A stretch of 13,695 nucleotides of DNA from JBCDBL01 sp039183635. GTDB taxonomy: Bacteria; Pseudomonadota; Alphaproteobacteria; Caulobacterales; Parvularculaceae. The stretch lies in contig JBCDBL010000114.1 in the NCBI GenBank assembly GCA_039183635.1, forward strand, positions 1-13,695. Reading direction: 5' to 3'. Of the stretch, positions 1 through 6,532 are shown piece by piece (positions within the stretch are counted from its first letter, which is position 1; each line of letters opens with the position of its first letter). The notes under the pieces are model-generated. The model searched no databases. It saw only the letters and a program-made list of their open reading frames with translations, and had not been told where the DNA came from. A program made the position numbers and the translations under genes.

Positions 1-173
1 ACAGACTTGTTGCAGTCGCGCTCTGTAGCCAAAGCAGCATAAGCAGCACGTAAAGCCTTACAGTTATCTGTTTCCTCACCATGCCTAATCGGTAAAACTG
101 GCTTATCAGTGTCCTTATCGGCGGCGATGGTCCCGCCACCCTTGATATTACGCCAAGGGGGCGCGCCGCTCAT
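1..173 (-). CDS. Unrecognised protein, N-terminal part only (runs off left edge)
   Basis: An ATG on the minus strand opens a frame with no stop for 57 codons to the window edge. All three plus-strand frames close within about 50 bases of the edge. The visible product starts MSGAPPWRNIKGGGTIAADK and is hydrophilic, with no signal peptide, membrane segment or motif that I recognise. It lies about 40 bases downstream of prkA on the same strand, so it could be the next gene of that transcript. It does not resemble the N-terminus of YeaH (DUF444), the usual partner of PrkA. No convincing ribosome binding site precedes the ATG, and the base composition is AT-richer than in prkA. It may be a real small gene, a decayed one or chance. 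Confidence 0.4.
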   Translation of the reverse strand, partial: MSGAPPWRNIKGGGTIAADKDTDKPVLPIRHGEETDNCKALRAAYAALATERDCNKS

Positions 174-185
174 GATTTTGTATGC

Positions 186-207
186 GGGCCCGGTCAAGGC
201 CGGACCC
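186..207. other. GC-rich stem-loop after prkA
   Basis: An 8-base stem with one C-A mismatch (186-193 with 200-207, 6-base loop) lies just past the prkA stop codon. On the plus strand it is followed by a short T-rich stretch, but on the prkA strand no T-tract follows. It may be a weak or Rho-assisted end of the prkA message, or an mRNA-stabilising hairpin. Confidence 0.3.
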
Positions 208-212
208 CTTTA

Positions 213-2162
213 TTATCCCGCCTTGTTCACCCGCATGTACCACTCGACAAGCCGGCGCACCTGACGCTGGGTGTATTCGCGATCCAGCATCCGGGCGACG
301 AAATCGTCGTGTTTCTTCTCCGTTTCGGAATCTTTCTTCGAATCGAAGGAAATCACCGGCAGCAAATCCTCAACTTGAGAGAACATGCGTTTTTCAATGA
401 CGTTGCGCAGTTTTTCGTAGGAGGTCCATTTCGGATTGTTGCCGGAGTTGGCGGCGCGGGCCCGCAGGGCGAACTTGACGACCTCGTTGCGGAAGTCTTT
501 CGGGTTCGCGATGCCCGCAGGTTTTTCGATTTTTGACAGCTCCTGATCGAGAAGGGCGCGGTCCAGAAGCTGGCCGGTGTCGGGATCCTTGAAATCCTGA
601 TCCTCGATCCAGGCGTCGGCGTAGGAGATATAGCGGTCGAACAGGTTTTGTCCGTACTCGCCATAGCTTTCAAGATACGCTTTCTGGATCTCCTTGCCGA
701 TGAACTCCGCATAGCGCGGGGCGAGCTCGGACTTGATGAAGTCGAGATATTGCTTCTCCACCTCGTCGGAGAATTGCTCCCGCTTGATGGCGTTTTCCAG
801 AACGTACATCAGGTGCACAGGATCGGCGGCGACTTCGTCCGTATCAAAATTGAAGGTCTCCGACAGGACCTTGAACGCGAAGCGGGTGGAGATGCCCGTC
901 ATGCCTTCATCGATGCCGGCGGCGTCGCGGTATTCCTGGTGGGACTTCGCTTTCGGATCGGTGTCTTTCAGGCGCTCGCCGTCATAAACGCGCATTTTCG
1001 AGTAAAGGTTGGAGTTCTCATGCTCTTTCAGGCGCGTCATCACGGAGAAGCGGGACAGCATCGTCAGCGTCTCCGGCGCGCAGGGCGCCTCGGACAGCTC
1101 CGAGTGCGTCAGAAGCTTGTCGTAGATTTGCGTCTCCTCTGTCACCCGCAGGCAGTACGGCACCTTGATGACGCAAATCCGGTCGAGGAACGCCTCGTTG
1201 TTCTTGTTGTTGCGGAACACTTGCCATTCGGCCTCGTTCGAGTGGGCGAGAATAACGCCCTGGAACGGGATGGGACCGAGGGCCTCGGTGCCGATATAGT
1301 TGCCTTCCTGGGTGGCGGTCAGCAGCGGGTGCAGCACCTTGATCGGCGCCTTGAACATCTCGACGAATTCAAGAAGACCCTGGTTGGCGCGGCACAAGCC
1401 GCCTGAGTAGGAATAGGCATCGGTGTCGTCCTGGCTGAAATGCTCCAGTTTGCGGATATCCACCTTACCGACGAGGGAGGAGATGTCCTGATTGTTTTCA
1501 TCGCCGGGCTCGGTCTTGGCGATCGCCACTTGGCGCAGTTTTGAAGGATACAGACGGACGACGTCGAACTTTGAAATATCGCCGCCGAACTCGTCAAGGC
1601 GTTTCACCGCCCAGGGGCTCATCAGGCCGTGAAGCCGACGTTTTTCAATGCCGTACTTGTCTTCCAGCAGATTTTTCAACTCATCGGACTGGAACAGGCC
1701 GAGCGGCGATTCGAACACCGGCGAGATTTCGTCCCCGGCTTTCAGGACGTAGATAGGATGCAGCTCCATCATATCCTTCAGGCGTTCGGCCAGCGAAGAC
1801 TTGCCGCCGCCCACGGGACCGAGGAGATAGAGAACCTGACGTTTTTCCTCTAACCCTTGTGCGGCGTGTTTGAAATAACCAACGATCCTCTCGATCGTGT
1901 CCTCCATGCCGTAAAAGCCTTTGAAGGCGGGGTATTGCTTGATGGTGCGATTGAAGAAAATGCGCGACAGGCGCGGGTCCTTTGATGTGTCGACCATTTC
2001 CGGCTCGCCGATGGCGGCGATCATCCGCTCGGCGGGGCTGGCGTACATCATGGGGTCGTCCCGTGCCGCCAGCAGATAGTCTCGAAGGCTCATGGTCTCT
2101 TGTTTGGTCCGCTCATAGCCTTGGCTGAACAGATCAAAAACGTCGAACTCAGCGTCAGTCAT
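213..2162 (-). CDS. prkA: PrkA family serine protein kinase (YeaG-type)
   Basis: This is a full-length (649 aa) PrkA/YeaG protein, a cytoplasmic AAA-type ATPase with a C-terminal kinase-like domain, linked in other bacteria to stationary-phase, nitrogen-starvation and stress adaptation. The Walker A motif GPVGGGKS lies at about residues 115-122. It sits in the highly conserved block GMEDTIERIVGYFKHAAQGL...LYLLGPVGGGKSSLAERLK, which runs from about 85 to 129. The conserved central region (LLTATQEGNY, then FLDRICVIKVPYCLR) and the C-terminal region are uninterrupted. I chose the ATG at 2162, giving MTDAEFDVFDLFSQGYE, because it matches the family's N-terminus. A TTG 60 bases upstream would add 20 atypical residues. 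The usual partners yeaH and spoVR are not visible. Its promoter should lie in the 594-base gap upstream. Confidence 0.96.
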   Translation of the reverse strand: MTDAEFDVFDLFSQGYERTKQETMSLRDYLLAARDDPMMYASPAERMIAAIGEPEMVDTSKDPRLSRIFFNRTIKQYPAFKGFYGMEDTIERIVGYFKHAAQGLEEKRQVLYLLGPVGGGKSSLAERLKDMMELHPIYVLKAGDEISPVFESPLGLFQSDELKNLLEDKYGIEKRRLHGLMSPWAVKRLDEFGGDISKFDVVRLYPSKLRQVAIAKTEPGDENNQDISSLVGKVDIRKLEHFSQDDTDAYSYSGGLCRANQGLLEFVEMFKAPIKVLHPLLTATQEGNYIGTEALGPIPFQGVILAHSNEAEWQVFRNNKNNEAFLDRICVIKVPYCLRVTEETQIYDKLLTHSELSEAPCAPETLTMLSRFSVMTRLKEHENSNLYSKMRVYDGERLKDTDPKAKSHQEYRDAAGIDEGMTGISTRFAFKVLSETFNFDTDEVAADPVHLMYVLENAIKREQFSDEVEKQYLDFIKSELAPRYAEFIGKEIQKAYLESYGEYGQNLFDRYISYADAWIEDQDFKDPDTGQLLDRALLDQELSKIEKPAGIANPKDFRNEVVKFALRARAANSGNNPKWTSYEKLRNVIEKRMFSQVEDLLPVISFDSKKDSETEKKHDDFVARMLDREYTQRQVRRLVEWYMRVNKAG

Positions 2163-2338
2163 TTTTTCGCACCCGTTTGTTACGCGCCCCAAACCGTCTC
2201 CGGTCGCCACTGGATTAAACAAAAAAGGGGCCGAGCTTCGCCGTCACGAATCTCAAACCCCTCGCACTACATCTCCCAAACTTTATTGCGCATTACTCGC
2301 GCTAAACACATTTTGTCGTCTTTCTTCCTTTCGCGCCC

Positions 2339-2425
2339 TTATGTAATCGTCTCATCTTCGGCGTGTTGCGGGATATGTTTATTAACTGATGTGGCGTCGT
2401 CCCTGATCCTGGGCAAGGCCGTCAT
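2339..2425 (-). CDS. Possible 28-aa leader or small protein upstream of prkA
   Basis: On the prkA strand, an ATG at 2425 preceded by a GGAAAG-like sequence 6-8 bases upstream opens 28 codons (starting MTALPRIRDD, ending DETIT) before TAA at 2339. The product is short, charged and hydrophilic, with no recognisable motif. It lies about 175 bases before the prkA start and could be a leader peptide or nothing at all. Frames this short arise easily by chance, so support is weak. Confidence 0.15.
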   Translation of the reverse strand: MTALPRIRDDATSVNKHIPQHAEDETIT

Positions 2426-2521
2426 TGGTAAACTTTCCGCAATAAACCGTTAAACCTCCGTAAGACTTGACCGGGCTTGCGTGGAAACCGCAATCGAAGC
2501 CCATCTTTTGAGCGTCCCTCC

Positions 2522-2560
2522 GACTGCGGTGATCGTAAGATTAACCTTACCTGCGCAGTC
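2522..2560. repeat. Nested inverted repeat, possible regulatory hairpin
   Basis: Outer arms GACTGCG (2522-2528) and CGCAGTC (2554-2560) are perfect complements. Within them, GTAAG (2535-2539) pairs with CTTAC (2546-2550), forming a 16-base near-palindrome with one mismatch. The two arm pairs are slightly off-centre, so the folded form has an asymmetric internal loop. The sequence after it on the plus strand is AT-rich. It may be an operator for prkA or part of a structured RNA. Confidence 0.35.
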
Positions 2561-2584
2561 TTAATTTTATGTTGTCGTTACAAT

Positions 2585-2700
2585 ATAGCGCGAAAAAAAG
2601 GCGCATGCGACAGGCGTATCCTGCCGCAGAGGTCGTCCGCAGGCGGCTCTTTGCTGTAGAGGACTGATTTTAAAAGCATTTTAAAATCTTATTTTTTTTG
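2585..2700 (+). ncRNA. Candidate small RNA ending at an orphan terminator
   Basis: A strong intrinsic terminator at 2666-2700 points rightward, but no plus-strand gene precedes it. A weak -10-like TACAAT (2579-2584) would start a transcript near 2590, giving an RNA of about 110 bases. That RNA would contain short GC-rich pairing segments (around 2621-2645) and then the terminator. No good -35 was found, so the 5' end is a guess. I do not recognise an Rfam family. The alternative is that the terminator insulates prkA from antisense transcription. Confidence 0.3.
2666..2700 (+). terminator. Intrinsic terminator on the plus strand
   Basis: GATTTTAAAA (2666-2675) and TTTTAAAATC (2679-2688) form a perfect 10-base-pair stem with a 3-base loop. 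TTATTTTTTTT follows directly. The stem is AT-rich, but the stem-plus-T-tract layout is textbook for the plus strand. On the minus strand the T-tract is missing, so it cannot serve as the normal terminator of the glycosyltransferase gene ending at 2757. Confidence 0.65.
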
Positions 2701-2756
2701 AGCTGGTCCGCGAACGGAAGGCTGTTGCACTGCAAAATCGCTAAATTTGCTGCGTT

Positions 2757-4649
2757 TCAATCCGTTTTTTGATTCGAGCGCCCATGCTCGGTTTTGCGCC
2801 AATGGGCCGGTTGGCGGATCAGGTCGACGATCGCCAGAACGCCTGCTGCGGTCATCAACATTCTGTAAACAGGCAGCGTTATCAGCAGCCAGGCGAGCCG
2901 GGCGCCAGAACCGAACCCGGCCCGCCGGGCTGCAAGGGCGGAGGATATCATCGCCACGGCGCCGCCTGTGGCTAAAACGGCGATGTTCAGGAAAAGCAGC
3001 GGCGTCATCGCCGCGTTAAACGATGAAGGCCAGCTTAAGATCAGATGTCCGAGAAACAAGGCGGTGAAGACCGGGTATGCGAAGGCGGTGAGAATGGAGC
3101 CGCCTAAAAACACCAGCAACGCAGCGTAACGGCGCGCGCCGATCAGTTTCAGCCGTTTGGCCGGACGGCGCAGATGCACCATCAGAGTTTGCAAGTACCC
3201 CTTGATCCATCGGGAACGCTGGGCGGTCCAGGTCTGCACCGTCGATGTCGCCTCCTCCCGGGTGAACGAGGCGAGCATGCGGCAACGATAGCCTGCTGCG
3301 GCGAACCGATAGCCAAGGTCGGCGTCTTCGGTGACGTTATAGGCGTCCCACGCCCCGACCCGGCGCAAGGCGTCCGTGCGAAAATGGTTGCTGGTGCCGC
3401 CGAGGGGGATCGGCCAATCGGCGGCCTGGAGCCCCGGGGCGAGAATGCCGAAATGGACGCCATACTCCATGGCGAATTGTCTGGTCAGCCAATTTTGCTT
3501 CTGATTGTAAAAACACAGGCGCGCCTGCAGGCAGGCGATGTCCGGCGGCGCTTCTGTGAGCGCTTCGGCCGCCCGGCGCAGTTGATCCGGGTGGGGCAGA
3601 TCCTCCGCGTCATAAAGCGCGACGAGATCCCCCTCGGCGAACGCCAGGGCGTAGTTGCACGCCTTGGGCTTTGTTCTTGGAAAGCCGGGCGGCACTCTTA
3701 CGATATGAACGTTTGGGGCGATGTCGACCGTGTTGAGAGCGTCCAAAGTTTCCGCGTCGTCGGCCTCCACGGCCAGCTTAATGTCGATCTTCTCCGGCGG
3801 ATAGTTGAGGGTTCGAAAATGGTCGAGCAACTGCCGCACCACGGGCCCCTCTTTATAGAGGGGAGCGATAATGGTGTAGACGGGTAGCTCTTCATCGTTA
3901 AGGCGCCGCTTCGCCGAAAGCGCGATGGGCGGCGCATAGGCCCGCCATAGCGCGAACAAACGAAACCCGACAAAGGGCGCGAAGAGGCACAGCAGCAAAA
4001 TATTCATCGCCAGGCCCGCAGACAATGGGCTCAGCAAAACGGATAAACATAGGGCGACAGCGGCGATGATGGCGTAGGCTTTTTGATGGCCGGCCAGTCT
4101 CCGTTTCGCGGAAAATGAGGGTTTGTCGCGCGCGAGGGCTTCCGTGGCTTCGGTTAAAATGTAATCGCCGAACGCCGCGCTGACGGCTGCTCTTATGTCA
4201 TTGCGCGTTGTCACGACAAAGGCGGGCGGCGTTATATCAATGACGCCGGGGTGTTGGTCCGCCAAGTAGGCCGCGCCTTTGACCGGGTCGCATGTTGCGT
4301 AAACCGTCCGATCGCCGTCCCGCCGCCAAGGCATGAGGCGATGGCGCATGTAGTCTGAAATGTTTTTGCGATGAAGAAGATCGCGATCCGGAGGATACGC
4401 TGTAATATCGACAAAAGGCGCGCCGCATTGTTCTGCGATGCGACGCCGACCGTCCTCTTCGGACAGTGCGCCGTCGGCGATCATCGCTTCAATATTTGCA
4501 AAACCATCCGAACCGTTTGGCGCAGACGCAGGCGACCTTGCGCCAATGACGTTTGCCCGACGCCCCGGCAATACGCGCTCCGGATTGCCATGCTGTCGAA
4601 AATTTAATGTTTCAGCCACGACGCCGATCGCTCCCCCCAGGGCGCGCAT
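2757..4649 (-). CDS. Membrane glycosyltransferase, family GT2, with GspE/MshEN-like N-terminal region
   Basis: This is a 630-aa processive-type GT2 enzyme that probably polymerises or transfers sugars for an exopolysaccharide at the inner membrane. Residues 50-160 resemble the GspE N-terminal/MshEN domain (helix MIADGALSEEDGRRRIAEQ, then GAPFVDI). About residues 190-240 hold one or two membrane segments. The catalytic domain follows, with ADDAE (296-300), DAED (347-350), TED (440-442) and QRSRW (477-481), which are the D, DxD, TED and QxxRW signatures of cellulose-synthase-like enzymes. Three further membrane stretches lie at about 509-540, 545-572 and 583-611. The layout resembles XagB-type transferases. 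The start is uncertain: the ATG at 4649 has no clear ribosome site, a GTG at codon 11 follows a purine-rich run, and a better-placed ATG at 4666 is out of frame. No other polysaccharide gene is nearby. Confidence 0.9.
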   Translation of the reverse strand: MRALGGAIGVVAETLNFRQHGNPERVLPGRRANVIGARSPASAPNGSDGFANIEAMIADGALSEEDGRRRIAEQCGAPFVDITAYPPDRDLLHRKNISDYMRHRLMPWRRDGDRTVYATCDPVKGAAYLADQHPGVIDITPPAFVVTTRNDIRAAVSAAFGDYILTEATEALARDKPSFSAKRRLAGHQKAYAIIAAVALCLSVLLSPLSAGLAMNILLLCLFAPFVGFRLFALWRAYAPPIALSAKRRLNDEELPVYTIIAPLYKEGPVVRQLLDHFRTLNYPPEKIDIKLAVEADDAETLDALNTVDIAPNVHIVRVPPGFPRTKPKACNYALAFAEGDLVALYDAEDLPHPDQLRRAAEALTEAPPDIACLQARLCFYNQKQNWLTRQFAMEYGVHFGILAPGLQAADWPIPLGGTSNHFRTDALRRVGAWDAYNVTEDADLGYRFAAAGYRCRMLASFTREEATSTVQTWTAQRSRWIKGYLQTLMVHLRRPAKRLKLIGARRYAALLVFLGGSILTAFAYPVFTALFLGHLILSWPSSFNAAMTPLLFLNIAVLATGGAVAMISSALAARRAGFGSGARLAWLLITLPVYRMLMTAAGVLAIVDLIRQPAHWRKTEHGRSNQKTD

Positions 4650-4817
4650 TTGTCGACGGAGGTCATCGTTAAATCCGCCTTTAAAATGCTTGCGTTTTTA
4701 AGATGACAGGGGTCAGCTAGGGATCGAAGGCGACACGCCCTTAGGGTGATGGAGGGTGGAAAAGATCGCGATAAACGTGTGCGCACCGTCCTTGAAAAGC
4801 GCGAAACATAAGTTACG

Positions 4818-4832
4818 TGTCAGCGCTGTCAG
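4818..4832. promoter_or_regulatory. Possible operator before the peroxiredoxin gene
   Basis: The 8-base palindrome CAGCGCTG (4821-4828) overlaps two direct copies of TGTCAG (4818-4823 and 4827-4832), 36 bases or more before the peroxiredoxin ATG, in the divergent spacer shared with the glycosyltransferase gene. It could be a regulator site. I do not recognise the binding protein, and it does not match the SoxR box. Confidence 0.25.
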
Positions 4833-4863
4833 TTTTGGTATTCGTATTAAGGAGAACACTGAG

Positions 4864-5502
4864 ATGAGCTTACTGCTCGGCCAAACCGTCCCCGACTTTG
4901 AACAAAACTCCACCCAGGGTCCGATCAAGTTTCACAACTGGATCGGCGACAGCTGGGCCGTGTTGTTCAGTCATCCGGCGGATTTCACCCCCGTTTGCAC
5001 GACGGAGCTTGGCGAGGTCGCCAAACTCAAAGCCGAATGGGAAAAGCGCAACGTCAAGGTGATCGCGCTCAGCGTCGACAGCATCGACGACCATGGCAAA
5101 TGGGTCGGCGATATCGAAGAAACGCAGAACGCCGACATTTGGTATCCGATCCTCGCCGACGGCGACCATAAGGTTTCCAACCTGTACGGCATGATCCATC
5201 CCGATGCCGCGGCGAACATTACGGTGCGGTCCGTCTACGTGATCGATCCGAACAAGAAACTGCGTTTGACGATCACCTATCCGCCGTCGACGGGCCGGAA
5301 TTTCGATGAAATCCTACGCACCATAGACAGCCTTCAGCTGACGGACGGCTATAAGGTCGCGACGCCTGTAAACTGGAAAGACGGCGAGGATGTCATTATC
5401 GTTCCGGCGTTGCAGGACAAGGAGGAGATCGCCAAGCTGTTCCCGAAAGGATACACGGAGATCAAGCCCTATCTCCGGGTGACGCCACAGCCGAATAAGT
5501 AA
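4864..5502 (+). CDS. 1-Cys peroxiredoxin (PRDX6-type)
   Basis: This 212-aa cytoplasmic thiol peroxidase reduces hydrogen peroxide and organic hydroperoxides. The peroxidatic cysteine is Cys45 in PADFTPVCTTELG, with the partner Thr42 and Arg122 (NITVRSVYVID). Cys45 is the only cysteine in the protein, so there is no resolving cysteine and this is the 1-Cys class. The long C-terminal dimerisation arm, with KLFPKG (191-196) and the ending YLRVTPQP, is typical of PRDX6-like bacterial enzymes. I chose the ATG at 4864 because AAGGAGA lies 8 bases upstream and the family starts at MSLLLGQTVPDF. The same frame is open for a further 36 codons upstream, but these look non-coding. The gene diverges from the glycosyltransferase and is followed by the ClbS-like gene after 104 bases. 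Confidence 0.96.
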   Translation: MSLLLGQTVPDFEQNSTQGPIKFHNWIGDSWAVLFSHPADFTPVCTTELGEVAKLKAEWEKRNVKVIALSVDSIDDHGKWVGDIEETQNADIWYPILADGDHKVSNLYGMIHPDAAANITVRSVYVIDPNKKLRLTITYPPSTGRNFDEILRTIDSLQLTDGYKVATPVNWKDGEDVIIVPALQDKEEIAKLFPKGYTEIKPYLRVTPQPNK

Positions 5503-5606
5503 GCCTAAAGCTTCGCGGCGGCGGACCAGCGCGGATGCGCCTGTTCGTCGCTGCGAGACGTCGTTCGTACGCAACGGTTGGTATTGCATAAAGGCTGAAG
5601 TTTCCG

Positions 5607-6104
5607 ATGGCTGTTCAAACGAAAGCGGATTTGCTCGCTCTCGATGAGAAGGATTTTGCTAAATTAAAGGCGCTTTTGTCCGACATCGATGAAAAAACGG
5701 CTTTGACGCCGCACCCGGACGACGGCGTGACGATTAAAGATACTGTCCTCCATCGCGCCCATTGGCTGGGTCTGTTTTTGAAATGGCGGCGCGACGGCGC
5801 CGCCGGCAAAGAGGTTCACACCCCCGCGCCGGGGTATAAATGGAACCAGTTAAAGGCCTACAACGCCAGAATACGCGAAACGTACAAGGACGTTGCCTGG
5901 CCTGACGCCGTGAAGCGTCTCGCCGCCGCCCGCGCCAAATTCGTAAAGCTCATAGAATCTCTTGACGAGGAAGAGCTTTACGGTCCTAAAAAGTATGACT
6001 GGACGAACAATTGGACGCTCGGGCGTTGGGCCGAAGCGTCCGGTCCGAGTCATTACCGGTCTGCGATAAAGTATATTCGGGAGATCAGACGCAAGACGTC
6101 CTGA
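5607..6104 (+). CDS. ClbS/DfsB family four-helix protein (DUF1706)
   Basis: This 165-aa protein belongs to the ClbS/DfsB family, within the DinB/DUF1706-like four-helix bundles. Family hallmarks seen are TKADLLAL near the N-terminus, GYKWN (76-80), EELYG (122-126), WTLGRW (136-141) and a C-terminal SHYRSAIKYIREIRR. ClbS protects colibactin producers by opening the toxin's cyclopropane, and DfsB is linked to diffusible-signal synthesis clusters. Most members outside such clusters have no known substrate. No polyketide or peptide synthase genes are visible here, so a general role against electrophilic genotoxins is only inferred. It lies 104 bases behind the peroxiredoxin gene with no obvious terminator between, so cotranscription is possible. 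The ribosome site is weak (AAGG, GAAG). Confidence 0.88.
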   Translation: MAVQTKADLLALDEKDFAKLKALLSDIDEKTALTPHPDDGVTIKDTVLHRAHWLGLFLKWRRDGAAGKEVHTPAPGYKWNQLKAYNARIRETYKDVAWPDAVKRLAAARAKFVKLIESLDEEELYGPKKYDWTNNWTLGRWAEASGPSHYRSAIKYIREIRRKTS

Positions 6105-6113
6105 GGCTGTCTT
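6093..6113. other. Short stem-loop between convergent genes
   Basis: AAGAC (6093-6097) and GTCTT (6109-6113) can pair across the ClbS-like stop codon, in the 14-base gap before the end of the convergent membrane-protein gene. There is no T-tract. It could contribute to ending transcription from both sides but is weak. Confidence 0.15.
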
Positions 6114-6118
6114 CGCCC

Positions 6119-6532
6119 TTAGCTATTTAACAGCGTATACGCCGCGCTCGCGCCGATGGCGATGAGCATGATGCCTGCTATGACAAAGCCGCGATCATCG
6201 TGCTTTTCAGCCATGGCGAGGGATTTTACGCCCATGCGCGGCGACAATAACGAGATGACGCATTTCGTCAAAAGCAGCCAGCCATAAACTGTCAGCAGAA
6301 AACCGGGCCAGGTCCAGACCTGGTGAAATGCGACGATAATGAGGGCCGGCCAAAGTTCCAGGGAGAATGTGCGGGTGACGACGCCGGCTGCGCCTTTGGC
6401 GTGCAACCGTTGAAAGTAATCCCGCCACATCTTTGGCTGCAGGATATGGGACAGTCCCATCAGAGGCATGGCGAACGCCATAATGAATTGAACGGCCGAG
6501 GTTGCGTCCGTGATGACAGTCCAATGGTTCAT
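6119..6532 (-). CDS. Four-helix inner-membrane protein coupled to soxR
   Basis: This 137-aa protein of unknown function has four hydrophobic stretches: about residues 11-31, 56-72, 76-96 and 115-134. It has no signal peptide or conserved catalytic motif that I recognise. A charged loop (about 33-50, WRDYFQRLHAKGAAG) and a second one (about 99-114) separate the segments. Its ATG overlaps the soxR stop codon in the sequence ATGA, so translation is probably coupled and the two proteins are made together. Membrane permeases are common SoxR targets, but this is far smaller than MFS or RND pumps. It could be a DoxX-like small redox membrane protein, a view I cannot confirm. The gene itself is convincing; its role is open. 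Confidence 0.82.
   Translation of the reverse strand: MNHWTVITDATSAVQFIMAFAMPLMGLSHILQPKMWRDYFQRLHAKGAAGVVTRTFSLELWPALIIVAFHQVWTWPGFLLTVYGWLLLTKCVISLLSPRMGVKSLAMAEKHDDRGFVIAGIMLIAIGASAAYTLLNS

Larger units (their letters stand above)
2163..2756. other. Long intergenic region upstream of prkA
   Basis: This is 594 bases between the start of prkA and the end of the glycosyltransferase gene, both on the minus strand. It must contain the minus-strand prkA promoter, but I could not pick a convincing -35/-10 pair, and I saw no GGAAC-type ECF sigma site. It does contain a nested inverted repeat (2522-2560), a strong plus-strand terminator (2666-2700) and a 28-codon minus-strand reading frame (2339-2425). 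No protein-sized gene is credible here, since the plus-strand open frames have no family resemblance. Confidence 0.7.

Noticed and set aside
1..180. Possible tmRNA or other structural RNA in the AT-richer left edge
   Set aside because: An alanine-rich stretch looked tag-like, but I found no tRNA-like domain, no stop after a tag sequence and no matching stems.
648..1406. 252-codon plus-strand open frame inside prkA
   Set aside because: It is antisense to a strongly conserved protein and a by-product of GC-rich codon bias; no family resemblance.
2163..2222. TTG-initiated extension of prkA by 20 residues
   Set aside because: The extra residues (MFNPVATGDGLGRV...) do not resemble PrkA N-termini, whereas the ATG at 2162 gives the expected start.
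2477..2659. 60-codon plus-strand open frame in the prkA upstream gap
   Set aside because: There is no ribosome site or recognisable family, and its composition is arginine- and serine-rich as in chance frames of GC-rich DNA. The orphan terminator is better explained by a small RNA.
3174..3887. 237-codon plus-strand open frame opposite the glycosyltransferase
   Set aside because: It mirrors the catalytic domain with its conserved motifs on the other strand; no independent coding evidence.
4756..4863. Longer peroxiredoxin with 36 extra N-terminal residues
   Set aside because: AAGGAGA and the family-typical MSLLLGQTVPDF start point to the ATG at 4864; the upstream part overlaps the promoter region.
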